From: Plectosphaerella cucumerina | Lineage: Eukaryota > Ascomycota > Sordariomycetes > Glomerellales > Plectosphaerellaceae | NCBI GenBank assembly: GCA_020746995.1 | Contig: JAGPXD010000004.1 | Location: 620,001 to 684,000, forward strand | Direction: 5' to 3' | DNA length: 64,000 nucleotides | Shown: positions 21,601 through 32,648 of the stretch, piece by piece | Numbering within the stretch: the first letter of the stretch is position 1 | Layout of the letters: the number at the start of each line of letters is the position of its first letter | The notes under the pieces: generated by a model | Told to the model about the DNA's origin: nothing | Seen by the model: only the letters and a program-made list of their open reading frames with translations | The model's database searches: none | Made by a program: the position numbers and the translations under genes

Positions 21601-21784
21601 GTTGGCCGTCGTGCCTTCGACCATGTGGAACTACCTTCGCACGATCATGGGTGATCTGAGGAGCGGTGGTCAGAAGTCCAGCTTGATCACCAGGCTGGGC
21701 GGATATTTAGCGCCGAAGGTGGACAATGGCATCGTTGGTGAGGTCGAGGTGATTCCATACGCTGAGGCGGAGATTAAGTGCTAG
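18644..21784 (+). CDS. Large secreted glycoside hydrolase, GH106-like (alpha-L-rhamnosidase type)
   Basis: About 996 residues in four exons: 18644-19072, 19123-19591, 19641-20456 and 20508-21784. The signal peptide is MSSLNWGLLLLAGASALAAG. The mature start, RPRFRYWLPDASVDGYIVAADIKAAGAIGAGGVEFLPFFNYGG shortened here to its key parts RPRFRYW and GAGGVEFLPF, resembles the barrel start of GH106/PF17132 proteins. The C-terminal 200 residues look like the GH2-type jelly-roll sugar-binding region (for example TVSVNGQRIPTLDHR and DITSYLRQGDNEV). Many N-glycosylation sequons indicate secretion. GH106 members release alpha-L-rhamnose from plant polysaccharides or glycosides. The family call is from motif memory, and fungal homologues are often called just 'secreted protein'. 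The third intron (51 nt) is a multiple of three and can be missed. Confidence 0.62.
20457..20507 (+). other. 51-nt in-frame intron of the GH106-like gene
   Basis: It has a GTACAA donor, a GCTAAC branch site at about 20491-20496 and a TTTCAAG acceptor. Its length is divisible by three with no stop codon, so retention would insert 17 residues between LQSEG and WTYTY. The splice signals favour an intron. Confidence 0.65.
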
Positions 21785-21883
21785 AGGGTGTATCATCTTA
21801 CCGACCGACCGGTGATAGAGTTGAGTCGGCTATTTTGTCCTCTGGTGCTTCCGTCTGCAAGAAGACAGTTGAAAAAAGCAGTA

Positions 21884-22351
21884 TCAAGATGAGATCGATC
21901 CTTTGCCCAATGACGTTGCATACCTATATAGAACAGTGGCGCGGCAACCGAAGATGTCAACGAAGAACCTATCCGACATGTTTCCCACGGTTGCGTCAGA
22001 GGCTGTACTGGCGTCCGTGGCTGCTTGTCGGAAGTAGCAGCTCATGTATTTCACAACCCAAGCGGCGCCCGAGCTCTGCTGGATGAAGAGCATGACGCCT
22101 GCCGGCGCTTTGCGCCTCCATTCATTCCTGTCGAAGCACTGGGCGAATGATACCTTGACCTCGCTCGCCGACTCCTGCTGAGATATCGAGTTGCACACGT
22201 CAGCGAGATGTTCATTGACTCCGTAGTCGTCGTCTTACAGCCCGGCAATGTTGGCCGTGGCCTTGTCGTCCCTCCCGTGGGAGACAAGCCAGTTCGGCGA
22301 CCCGGGTCCCCACGACAGTGCGAGGAGGCCAATGACGATCGAGAAGTTCAT
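21884..22351 (-). pseudogene. Interrupted small secreted-type protein frame
   Basis: From the ATG at 22351 the minus strand reads MNFSIVIGLLALSWGPG, a possible short signal peptide, for 38 codons. It then meets TAA at 22235-22237 and continues in the same frame for 117 codons to a stop at 21884. The downstream part has four cysteines (ADVC, AQCF, MSCYF, FGCR) and looks protein-like. The TAA sits in a GTAAGA that could be a donor, but splicing to the CTCAG at 22178-22182 shifts into an implausible frame. I cannot name the family. It may be a decayed effector-like gene, a misread gene structure, or chance. Confidence 0.3.
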
Positions 22352-23386
22352 CCCAGCTGCGACGGAGCCACGGGTCGGTATGTGCGCCATCTCAGAGAGG
22401 TATGGCTGGGCGGCCGTGGTGTAGACTCACATGGCCTGTGAATGAGAAAAGCAACTTATCATTCTAGGGGCATGGCTGGGATCTTGGAACATACTAGGCC
22501 TATCAAAAGCTTTCCTCCCAGAGAGTGGATAGTTTGTGCTGGAGAACTGGAAGAAGATCCGCGGTGAAACGACAAACGCAATAAGGAGCCCAGGCTGGCG
22601 TTCCGGCGGTTAATGTCCATGCCGCCGACGAGGGCACGAATGAAGGTATCTGGAAGTCTGGGCGTGAGCATCAACCACAAGCGCCACAGCAGCATGTCGC
22701 TCACCAATTTTTCCAGCAGCCGCAAAGTCCATCTGCCAGTTGGCATTGACTATAAAGGCCCCCCCCGTGTAGCGTATCGTAAGTCGGGCGAGTTGGCAAC
22801 CATGATCTCATCTACTACATGTACTCATGAAGAGAACATCAAGAGCTACTCCTACTACTGACCTCCAGTGAGCTTCTGTGACTCCAGCTCGTCGCCTGGT
22901 AGTTTTTGTCTCGAGAATAATCTCCATGTAGAACCATCCACCGAGACCATCCTTTCGCAAGCTGTATCCTCACATTGGACGCGTAGGGCTGGTCCAAGCC
23001 AGGCGCTAACTGGGCGTGCTTTATGAGTCGATTGAGGGCATAAGACGCCAACGCAGTGTACCCGCCAAGTACGCGTGATCTCATCGAAGACCCGAGTGTG
23101 TCGAGATCGCAGTCGTCGTCGTCGTCGTCATCGTCGTTCCACTCTCTAGGAGAGGGTTGTGGGCAGCTCCTGCGCCACGGCTCAGGCATGCTGTTCAGGC
23201 ACCACCATGATCGCACCAGTGAGGCCTTGGTGTCTGACAAAGTTGCACAAGACGCCTCGTGGCAGCCCTGGGAACAGGCTTTATTGGGCGGGTACATTCT
23301 CAACCGGTCCCGTGTTCTCCCCAAAGAAGCTTGGTTCTCGACAAAAAATGTCAGTCCAGTCAGCATAATGGTCCTATCATGCTTTG
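22352..23386. other. Region without a clear gene
   Basis: The minus-strand frame at 22459-22746 and another at 22839-23426 lack motifs and splice partners. A GTC-rich microsatellite-like run lies at 23112-23137. I see nothing supportable as a gene. Confidence 0.45.
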
Positions 23387-26300
23387 TTAGTGTGTTATCA
23401 AATGGAAGGGGCGAGGTTGATCCCACGCTTCTGTGAGGACTTGGTGGCTATCGGCGACCCCGTTGTCTGAAGGTTGGCAGATGGTCATCTCTGCGGAAGT
23501 AATCCAACCCTGGCCATTGTCTGTTGCTTCCAGCGATCCAGAGGTTTCTAAAGGGCGGATGTAAGCAATTGTTTCCTCTCTGTAGTCGTCCCTGGCCAGC
23601 GTCAAAGACTGTCTCGCGGCTTGGTTCCAGTTTCCCATCCTTCGCCAGAGGTAAAAGGTGTCTAAGACCACAAACCCATACCACTTCTGCTCATTGACTG
23701 TTTGCGGCAGCAACAACAGATCAAACGCCCCCTTTGACCTCGTTCCCCGAATTCTTATGAAGCTTGTTTTTGCCGGTCGAAGCCTGTCAGTCTGAGTTGC
23801 CGACAATGTCCTCCTGAGTCCATGGTCTGCTCTGGCTGCAACTTTGCAGACTCTAGGCAAATGTGACATGGAATGTGACCGGCTCTTCGAGAATTCTGGA
23901 GTGCTCCAGCTGTCGTTGGTATCAAAAACTCGCGTAGACAGATACTGCTGTCGCCGGGAGGCCCCAAAGTGAGCCACGATGGTGGTAAAGCCTTTCCGTG
24001 TGGTGCCTGCCTTCGGACAAAACTCGAAGCGTTGATAACCTGAAAATACCTGGTCTCGGTGACTGGTTAATTTTGCACTGATACGCCGGGAGTCATGCTC
24101 GGGGTGTCGAATCAGAAATCTTTTGGCCTGGTCGTGCCGGGGGAGCAAAATGGCGAGCTCACGGTCTGGCATGGGAGTACGATTTGGCTCGCTGGCAGTC
24201 AACGGCTGCAGTACTGACAACTGTGGTACTATCATGTCGTCGTTGTCATGTGGCTCGGAGCTGGCCGTCAACCCGTCTTCTGAATCTGTCTCAGCTCGGC
24301 TAGGGCGATGTCCAAGAACACTGCCACGGTCGTGGAGACGGCTCCTGGAATGGGATGATGCCGAGGACATGAAGCTCGTGGCACTTCCCCGGCGACGCAA
24401 CCTCCTGCTTGCCAGCTCTCTAGCCGAGACCAGGTCATCAAATTCCGAGATATTGATGTACATCAGGCAACTCTGCATGATGACCAAGTGGCCCTCGCTC
24501 GCAAAGTCGTACGAGTCGGGCTTTCCGAACAAGCCATTGGCGCGGTTGTTGATGAAGAACTCGCCGACGCTCTCATGGATTGCTTGGACGAAGCGAGTAT
24601 CTCCAGTATTGCTGTCGAGGGATCCGGCTCCAGGTAGATCGGAAGAAATGTCTTCATGTGCATCTCCAGACTTGTCTGGGGGGTTCATGCTTGGGCTGTG
24701 AACTTCAATCAGACCTTTGGACAGACTCCTAATCTGGCGCTCGAGCTGGACATCCGTTTCCGTATAAAATTCCGAAGACGCCCACGCCTTCAATGATGGA
24801 GGGGGTACTTCGCGGATGACGGCTAGTACATGGTGCCACTCTCTGACCCGGAGGCGGTCAATAGCCAGAATGGCCCACTGAAACAGGCGCAGCGTCACCT
24901 CGAGGTCTTCGCCCTGGACTTCCTTGAGGATCTCAGCGAAGAGGTCTTCGAGGGCCTTTGGCAGGGTATTGATGCGATTGAGTAGTTGGCGAGTGTTGAT
25001 TCCATTCTCCAAGTCCTTGAGTACCCGGTCCGCAGCCAGTACGGCCCAGAGAAATATGCTGCTGGATCGAGTGACGACGGCGTCTTCAATTTGTGCAAAC
25101 TCTTCAGCGGATGCTCCCGCCAGTTCCAGCCTCCGATGGACATATCGTCGGATGTCTGGAGAGTTGTAATTCTCCATCCGAATCTCGAGGCTTTTATTGA
25201 CGGTGATGGAAGGATGCTCTCTTTTCGAGATGCAAATGTTCAAACAGACTCTGGCGGCAAAGGCGTCTCGGGCGAGTCCTGCCAAAAAGTAGCCCACTTC
25301 GGAAGCTTCTTCGGGGTCGCATTCATCGAGAGCATCTATGAGGATGAATGTCGCTTTAGGGGCGAACGCACTCTGCATGATACGTTCCAGAATCTGTGCG
25401 AGGACACGAAAATCGAGGACTCGAGAATCGAAGTCTCGAAATTCGAATGTTGAACTATCCGGACTCGATGGCTCGGAGTCGGATGAAGCCAAAAAATCGA
25501 CTTCAAGGCCTTTGAAACTGTCGAGACACATGGGGTGAAATGTGCAAAGCTGGAAGAGTATTGAGCGGAACATCCCCTGCGCTGAGTGTTCGGTCGGCGA
25601 GCCCCTCCTGTTGAAGAAGTGCCCGATGACACAAGTCCCAGTGTCTGGGTGGTGGCGAGATCGTATCGTCTCCAGCGTTTCTTTCATCAGAGTCGACTTG
25701 CCCGAGCCTGGTTTCCCAGTTATCTGAAGCAGTCCAAAGTGTTTATCGATATCCGTCCGGGTCAACCACGTTTGGAAGTCGTCCGCAGTCTGTAGCAGCC
25801 ATTGGCAGGTGTTTTTTGCTGGTGCAGTGATGCTGATTTGCCGAATGAGCATGCCTTTGTATTTGAGAAGATCAAGCTTTCCTATCGGAAGCTGAGTGTT
25901 AACGCTGACACCACAAGGCTTGAATATTGACCTACGTTGATTTGCCCGAGTGAGGGGATCTTGAAGAAGGGGAACTCCGGCATCCGAAAACTTTTGAGGC
26001 AGTTCCTTGGACGGTTGCATTCTTTGTGCCTCTGTGAGGAGATTTGAGCATTGATTGATCAGGTATGCGGCAAGTCTTCTGTAGTTCCGATCATCAGAGG
26101 TAGAAAATCGGCAAATTGATCTGTGGTCGCCATGGAGCGTTTCGGCGCGTTCGCGAGAATCTCCAAGACAAGACGACTCGTCAGGGACAACCTACACTCC
26201 GTCAGTGAATCTTCAATGAGATAGAGCCACGTGTCAGGCCTTGCCTTGACCATCTTGGATTGCCCAATCTTGAAAGGGACCCTCAGTGGAAGCCCCTCCT

Positions 26301-27210
26301 GGAAAGTTTTGACAGAGAAGCCGTGTTTATGCCACAATGACGAAAATATCTCCTGAGAACGAACCAGATCCGAATTCTTCAGAGCGAGGCTGTCAAGAAT
26401 GAGCGCATTGGTGTCCATCAATAGCAGACTCGCAACCTTGCGTGCTATCTCGCCGATTCCAGCAGCCGAGCTTCCTCGGTGCGGGGTTCCCATGAAGACG
26501 ACACCGACTGTGCTTTTGAGAATGTCTTGAACGTCTTCCTCGTTGGAAGTTGAGCACATGGCCAGCGTCTGATAAATGTTAGACAATATCTTACATTGCA
26601 TGAATTAGCAGAATATTCGGAAGTTCGCAACATACCTCCTTGATGAGAATCCCGCCGAGAGAATGGGTGACGAAGATGGCGGGCCTTCCAAGAGGACGGT
26701 GTCGACATAATTCATTGATCAGGTCTCTGCTGTGGGCAAAGATGCTGTTTTTGTTGGCGGCTCCTGCAAGTTGGTGCTTTGCGACGATGGTATCGTACCC
26801 AAACACCAAAATACGTGCCTTGGGGCAGTCATTGGGAAGTAGATCCCTTGGCCAGAACACACGCTGTGTACTCGTAGCCGACGATGAGTCTGGGGTCTTC
26901 TCCTTAGCTTTCTTCGAGAAAAGGGCACGAGCCTGGGCCTTCAGCTTGCTCGGCTTAGACGGATCACCACTGCTGGCTTCGGCGGCCCAGGTATCGAAAG
27001 GGTGGCCCTGGAGACCATGGATGATAATTATGCTGCGATAAATTAGCTTATCATCTCTCCGAAGAAGCAGGTCTCATACTCAACAATCGGCTCGGTATCT
27101 TCCGGCTGGTGTACAACGGTGAGCCCCGTGTCTGCTACTCGCTTGCTCTGTGGGACAGCGCCGCTGGATGATGTATCCATCGCCCTGGCATCGCCGTGGC
27201 CACTATCCAT
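23387..27210 (-). CDS. NLR-like protein: N-terminal alpha/beta hydrolase (SesB-like) plus NACHT
   Basis: About 1,218 residues in four exons: 27080-27210, 26636-27032, 26245-26568 and 23387-26191. Residues 44-300 form an alpha/beta hydrolase: oxyanion-side IIIIHGLQGHPFDTW, nucleophile elbow THSLGG (about 168) and GTPHRGS, ending in the characteristic VVPDESSCLGDSRERAETLHGDHRSICRF. The NACHT NTPase follows, with Walker A GKPGSGKST (about 443-451) and Walker B FILIDALDECD (about 566-575). The last 400 or so residues show no WD40, ankyrin or TPR repeats. Proteins of this architecture act in fungal non-self recognition and programmed cell death, with the hydrolase as effector. That role is known for the class and inferred here. 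The third intron (26192-26244) is best explained by a GC donor (AAG|GCAAGG). A GT donor 6 nt earlier is also in frame. Confidence 0.8.
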
Positions 27211-27642
27211 CGTACTGGCCTAGGATGATGGGTGACTGAAACTTGATTTCGGTGTGATGAGGGGAAATTGAGATCAGGCTGTGACGTTCAGGAAAAGACA
27301 CGCCTGCATGATCACGTGTCCGCGGCATGCATGACAGCCAACCAATTTGCAGTCACCTGAGCGGTCACCCGTTCTCTGTGAGGAGCTGAAATGCAGGTGA
27401 TTCCTTGCCTGTATCAACACCTTCTGGCTGACATCCTCAGACATGGAGCATGCCCAACGACCAATCCCGCCGGAGCCACTCTGCAGGAGAGGCGCAGGAG
27501 CGGAGAAAGCCTGAGGAGGCAGAGGCAGAAGCGCGGAGAAAGAAGGCCAGGGAGGGGAGACAGGAAGGGCAAAGGTCGTAGAGCCAGAAGCTCAATAATT
27601 GGTAGTCTCATTGGGATTTCCCAGAGGGAGAGCGCCCTAGCT
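27211..27642. other. Intergenic region upstream of the NLR-like gene
   Basis: This is the promoter side of the NLR-like gene, next to the 3' end of a pseudogene. The Arg-rich plus-strand frame at 27391-27726 comes from a purine-rich stretch and is not considered coding. Confidence 0.45.
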
Positions 27643-28580
27643 TCACACCCATTGCAGCGCTGCGCAGTAGGCATCATACTCGACAATTTTCTTCTCGACA
27701 GACTCCTCGATCTGGCGGCGCCATAGCCGCGGGATTGTCTTCTCCTCTACCTTGGAAGCAGCCATGAACTCGCGGCAGACCTCGCCGAACGGGTCGAGCT
27801 CCTCCCCTTCAAGCTCGCCCGGTCGCAGCCTGTCAGCCAGTACGGCGCAGCAAGCATTTAGGCCGCCTGCGCGGAGATCCATTCGAGAACAACGAGACTC
27901 GTGACGGTCCAGTCCTTGTGCACGAAGATGTTTCTCGGATGGAGATCGGCCATCCTGAGGGTAAAGGGCCCTTCGCTGTGTGAAACGTCGACTAAGCGGC
28001 GCGCGGCAGCTCGGTACGTCACCCGACGCGCCATCTCGGCGCGGCAGCTCTCAGTGTCGAAGATGGTGTTGGGGTGCGTGGTACTAAGTCGCCGTCCTGG
28101 AGAGCCAGCAGGTCGGACAAGTACACGTCGGCCGCTGAGAAGGTCCGACCGGGAGGTACGGTGTGTGGTGCACCGTCATTTTCGAGTATCATAATGGCGC
28201 TCGTCAACGGGCGATTCGACAGGGTGACGGTGCCGTCGTCGTGGAACCATCTAACCTCACCGGGGCTGGGGCACGCGGGCGAAGGAGAGCATGATCCGGG
28301 CCACGCCTTGAAGAGATTTCGCCGTCGTGCCGTGTCATCGCAATAAGTCTCCCACGTGCCCCAGAGCATATGTCTAGCATGAGGATTGACATCTTCGAGC
28401 AGCATGTAAGCAGTCAAGAGGCGGTGGCTGAATGGGCGAGGGGCGTGGAGCAAGACTGTCATGTCTGACTGCTCCCCAAGCCGGACGAGCGTACGGCGAA
28501 CAAGGCGGAAGAAGCGTGCATGACATGTCTCTTTTTGGTCTACGTGCGCTATTTCCTTCACCGAGCTACGCCGGCTTCCA
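27643..28580 (-). pseudogene. Decayed APH-type phosphotransferase pseudogene, 5' truncated
   Basis: Pieces in different frames match the fungal aminoglycoside-phosphotransferase-like (PF01636-type) family. In order they are: MLLEDVNPHARHMLWGTWETYC with DDTARRRNLF; then, one base out of frame, GVARIMLSFARVPQPR; then FHDDGTVTLSNRPLTSAIMI with ENDGAP; then, shifted again, the brace-like catalytic region MADLHPRNIFVHKDW and VVLEWISAQAA followed by TAA at about 27859-27861; then, shifted again, LEGEELDPFGEVCREFM to the stop near 27643. At least three indels and one stop break the gene. The N-terminal third is missing and the remains run up to the seryl-tRNA synthetase 3' end. Ordering is direct from the sequence. 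The family name is from motif memory. Confidence 0.75.
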
Positions 28581-28590
28581 CATCCACCAC

Positions 28591-30514
28591 TCATTTCTTC
28601 TTGCCCTGGCCTGCAACGACGGTCATCTCCTTGGGCAGGTCCTTGACGAAGGGCAGGAACTCGGGCTGGCCGGGGATGTACTTCCTCAGCACCTCGGGGA
28701 CGATGAGGCCCTCCTCGGTCTGGTAGTTCTCGAAGATGCAGCACAGAGTGCGCTCGGTGGCGGTGAGGGTCTAGCGGGGTCAGCGGGGTACTCCAGACAG
28801 CATGCGAGGGGGATACCTACGGCGTTCAGGGCGTGGACGTATTCCTTGCGGCCGCTGCCGGGGGCCTGTCGAAAGTCAGTGATGGATAATGAAGCATGAA
28901 CTGGGAATGGCGTACCTCCTTGGCCTTCTTGACGCCGTGGCGGATCTCGAGCTCACGGGTCTGGAAGTCGGTGCCTGCGGTTGTCAGCGAGGGGAAAGGA
29001 GAGGGAGAAGAGGGGGTGCTCACAGTTGGAGCACGAGACGAGCTCCTTGTACTCCTGCTGGAAGGGGAACCAGGCCTCGAGGTCGTGCTTCTTGGAAGCG
29101 GCGTCGTTGCTGAGAAGTGTGAGCTGGTGTTGCGGTATGATAATTCAGGGGTACTTACAGAGCGCCGGAGACGATGGCGACGACGCTAGACATGATGTTA
29201 GAGGAGTCAATTGATATGGCCAAGGATACTTACCGGTAGGGCAGGCCCAGGGACTTGTCTGTTGATGGGTTAGCCTCGATCGCTCAGAAACGAGAATGGA
29301 CTGGACCTACAGAACTCCTGGCTGTTGCCAATCATCTGGTCGAACTGCTCCCAAGACTCCTCGGGCTTGCAGAGGACGAACTGCTCGACCTTCTCGAACC
29401 TGTCACTGTTGTCAGCCATGTTTCGACTCCGTGTCGTGTCGTAGAACATACTGGTGAATGCGGAAAAGACCCCTGTCGATCGTCAGCATGCTTCACTTCC
29501 AGGTAACATTCAATCGATCTCACCAGGCCTCCTTGCCGTGCTCTGAAGAAAGTCAGCATTTATCCGCCCAAACGTCCCAGATGTACTCACTGCCAGCCTC
29601 CTTCCTGAAGTTGGTCGAGTATCCAGCGTATCTGATGGGGAGGTCACCGGGCTGGAGCCACTCCTCGGAGTGCAGGCCGGAAAGGGGCTGCTCGCTCTGC
29701 ACAATTGTCAGAAATATCCGTTATCCAGCTTCCGAGGGGGACCCACGGTGGCGATCAGATACTTGTCCTCACCATCGCCGGTGACCTTGTACAGCTCCTC
29801 GTCAAAGTCGGAGAGCTGGGCCGTCTTGGCCATCTGGGAGCGGTTCTACAATATGTCAGCGGGCAACATTACATAGCAGAGTTGAGCAGTGCTAACCATG
29901 AGGAAGGGGGGCTGGTTGGGCGAGTAGCCCTTGGTGAAGAGGAACTCCAGACCATAGTTGATCAGGGCCTGGTTCAGGAACACTCCGTAGCCGGTAAGGC
30001 AGTATCCGCGGTGTCCCACAAGCTTCAGGGCCCTCTCGCCATCATAAGCGCCCAGCCGGTGCGCAATCTGGTGGTGGCTGAGGGTCGATTCCGTCTTCTC
30101 CTTCAGGCCAGCCTCGGGCTTCCACTCGCCCACGACGACATTGTTATCCTCATTGTCCGAGACGGGGACGGACTCGTGCACGTAGTTTCCGACCGACTTG
30201 ATCTTGGCGTTGAGGAGCACCTCCTTCTCGATGGCGGCGTCCTCGAGCTCCTTTTTCCGCTTGGTGAGCTCGTCCTTCTGCTTGAGGAGGTCCGTCGCGT
30301 CCTCCTTGGCCTTCTTCTTGGCGCCGATCTGCTTCTGCGTCGCGTTGATCTCGCTGCCGACCTGCGTCGCGGAGTAGGCCGTCCGGCGGTGGTCCTCCCA
30401 GAGCTCGATAACCTCGTCGACGAGCTCGACGGGGGCGAAGCGCCGGCGCTGGGACTCGCGGATCTTCTCCGGGTCGCCGCCGCGCTCCTTGATGAAGTCC
30501 TGGCGGTCGAGCAT
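28591..30514 (-). CDS. Cytosolic seryl-tRNA synthetase
   Basis: This class II synthetase charges tRNA-Ser in the cytosol. Twelve exons close in frame to about 457 residues: 29897-30514, 29747-29845, 29591-29696, 29524-29542, 29452-29472, 29311-29399, 29234-29258, 29159-29185, 29024-29109, 28916-28974, 28821-28865 and 28591-28770. The first 110 residues form the tRNA-binding coiled-coil arm ([20 protein letters not shown]). The catalytic domain shows [20 protein letters not shown], motif 2 FRKEAGKHGKEAWGLFRIHQ with FEKVEQF, and motif 3-like elements around [20 protein letters not shown]. The C-terminus ends with a basic KKK after the usual GQPEFLPF segment. Four internal exons are only 19-27 nt, so simple predictors may fail here. 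Confidence 0.92.
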
Positions 30515-31036
30515 TTTCGGGTGCGGTGGTGTGGTTTTCGGGTGCGGGGGTGTGGTTTTCGGGAGGTTGGGATTGAGGGTTTTCGAAGGTCGTCGGACGA
30601 TTCGGCTCGGTATTTATCGGGCAGGAGCGCGATCGGGAAAGAGGCCAGCGGTGATGGACTCGTGGTGGTGTTTTCGGTCGGCGGCGGGGTGACTCAAGAA
30701 TTCGTGGTGGGGTCACACCGGACCTGTGCCATGGCGGGGGAGGGGTCGCGACGGGTAAAGTTTCGACAGGCCATTCAAACGGTACGTACCAACCGCTCTT
30801 TGCACACCACGACATCACATCACGCCCCTCGCCGGCAAGACTCAATTCGTCAATTTCAAGGTCCTTTTGGTGCAATGTTCATCTTGAATTTCGTATTCGC
30901 AAGACAAGCAGATTCCAGTCCTAAAACGAACCCAGTCCTTACCCCTTTCCCGTGTCGGATCGCCGCCGAAAACCCTGAGCGATAATAGTACAATGTCTCT
31001 CCTCGTCAAAATATAGCCCGGAGGGCTCCCGCTCTC
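30515..31036. promoter_or_regulatory. Promoter of the seryl-tRNA synthetase gene and 3' flank of the NASP-like gene
   Basis: Both neighbours lie on the minus strand. A GGTGTGGTTTTCGGG-type sequence recurs two to three times at about 30520-30565 just upstream of the ATG. I see no gene. Confidence 0.45.
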
Positions 31037-32648
31037 TTACGCCGCCTCCTCGATCTTGGCCTTCTTGGACGCGTCCTCATCAGCCGGCTCCTCCGCCTTA
31101 CGCTTAGTGCCGTTGGAGTCGGCTCCGTTGGCCGGGGCCTCGGACGTCGCGGGCTCTTCCTTCTTCTTCTTCCGCACCAGGCTGGACAGGTCCGTGGCCG
31201 TCTTCTTGGCCTCCTCGAGACGCGCCTCGGTCTGCTCCGGCGTCTCGCCCAGCACGGACCCAAGGATGCCCTGCATGGCGGTGCCGGTAGCAGCCTCCAG
31301 AGTGGCCTTCAGGTCAACAGGGGGCGCCTTCATCTCCTTGAGCTGCGGAGGCTGTCAGTATTGCGCAAAGGAGCTGGGGCCTGGGAAAAACTTACGCGCT
31401 GCTCCATCTCCTCGATGAGGTCCCGGACGTCGCTGATGGACGCCTTGGTCGCCACGTTCTCCTCTGGGCTGGCCATCTCGGCGAGCTCGACCTCCTTTGC
31501 CTGCAGCTTGAGTTTAGTGCTGGCGATCGCGGCCTCGAGCTCGGAGATGGCCTCGTCCCTCAGATCCTGGTCGAACGGCGCCTGCTCGCCGCCCGCGGCG
31601 CCTTCTTCCTCCTTTGTTGTCGTGATGGACGCAAACTCGAGGGCGAGAGACAGCTTAAAGTGTGCCTCGGCAAGAACCTCAGACTCCGGGGGGTGAAGCT
31701 CCTTCTTGAATTTCAGTGACGCCCGCGAGTCCAGGATTGCGGCAGGGAAGCTATTGCCGAGTCAGCATGTCTGCGTCACTCTGTCACCATCGGAAAAGGG
31801 GTCGGACTTCTCGTTCTCCAGGTGGATCTCGGCAAGGAGATCGTGTGTGTCGGCAAGGCGCTCCTTAACGTGTCGCAGCATCGCATTGTCACCAGACGAG
31901 ACCTCCTTGCCCTTGTCGGAGGAGTCGGCATCCGTCGAGTTCAGCTGGTCGAGGTGTTTCGCGTACGACACGCGGGCCATCTCGAGAATGGTGTGCGCGA
32001 CCTGGAGGTCATCCTCGACCTCCTCTTCCTCCTCGTCGGCGTCGTCGTCGCCCTGCGCGTGATCAGCAAGGGCACTCGGCGCCGGCGTGTTCCTCTTCTT
32101 ACCTCCTCCTCGTCGGATTGATCAAAGTTCTCGTCGCCCTCGAACTGGAACAGCGGCTTCTTGCTGTCCGTGATCTCGGGCTGCTGCGCACCGCCAGCGG
32201 CCTCCGCGACGGCGGCAACGCCCTCCTGTGTGACCTTTTCGGCGTCCGTCTTGGCCTCCTCGGTGGGGGCCTTCTTCTTGGGCTTCTCGGGCTTGGACTC
32301 GGCGGGCGCCTTGCCGCCAAGGACGTCGCTCTTGCTCTGGCCGACCTTGAAGAGACTCCGACCGTAAAGGAAGAGGATCTCGGCGTTGTCGGGGTTGTTC
32401 TCTTCGCCGTTGATCTCGGCCTGGAGCTCGGCGGCCCTGGCGAAGATGTCGGCAGCCTCTTCGTACTGCTTGTTGCCATAAAGGCGCGTGCCCTTGGCGG
32501 AGAGATCGGCGAGGGTCACCTTCTTCGACTTGGCGTCCTCCTCGGGTTCGGTGCCTGCAGGTGTGTCAAACTGCTCTTGTTCGGGTTGCGCGACGGCAGG
32601 AGCGACCTCCTCGACCGCCTCCGGCTTCTGGTCAACGACGTCGGACAT
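31037..32648 (-). CDS. NASP/Sim3/Hif1-type TPR histone H3 chaperone
   Basis: About 483 residues in four exons: 32103-32648, 31808-32052, 31396-31750 and 31037-31342. The family binds and escorts histone H3 (including CENP-A in fission yeast Sim3) to chromatin. An acidic N-terminus precedes a first TPR (LADLSAKGTRLYGNKQYEEA) and NPDNAEILFLYGRSLF. An acidic, poorly conserved insert interrupts TPR2, as is usual for SHNi-TPR proteins. It is followed by LEMARVSYAKHLD, HDLLAEIHLENENFPAAILD and FKLSLALEFASI. The tail carries a nuclear localisation-like KRKAEEPADEDASKKAK. The insert junction at 32053-32102 and the others have normal GT-AG sites. Confidence 0.85.

Noticed and set aside
22839..23426. 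195-codon minus-strand frame overlapping the end of the NLR-like gene
   Set aside because: Includes an Asp run from a GTC microsatellite; no motif and no sensible join to the NLR-like frame.
27391..27726. Arg-rich 111-codon plus-strand frame
   Set aside because: Derived from a purine-rich tract and overlaps the 3' part of the phosphotransferase pseudogene.
29705..30985. 426-codon frame antisense to seryl-tRNA synthetase
   Set aside because: Shadow of the real exon; Leu/Val/Glu-rich antisense pattern and no family features.
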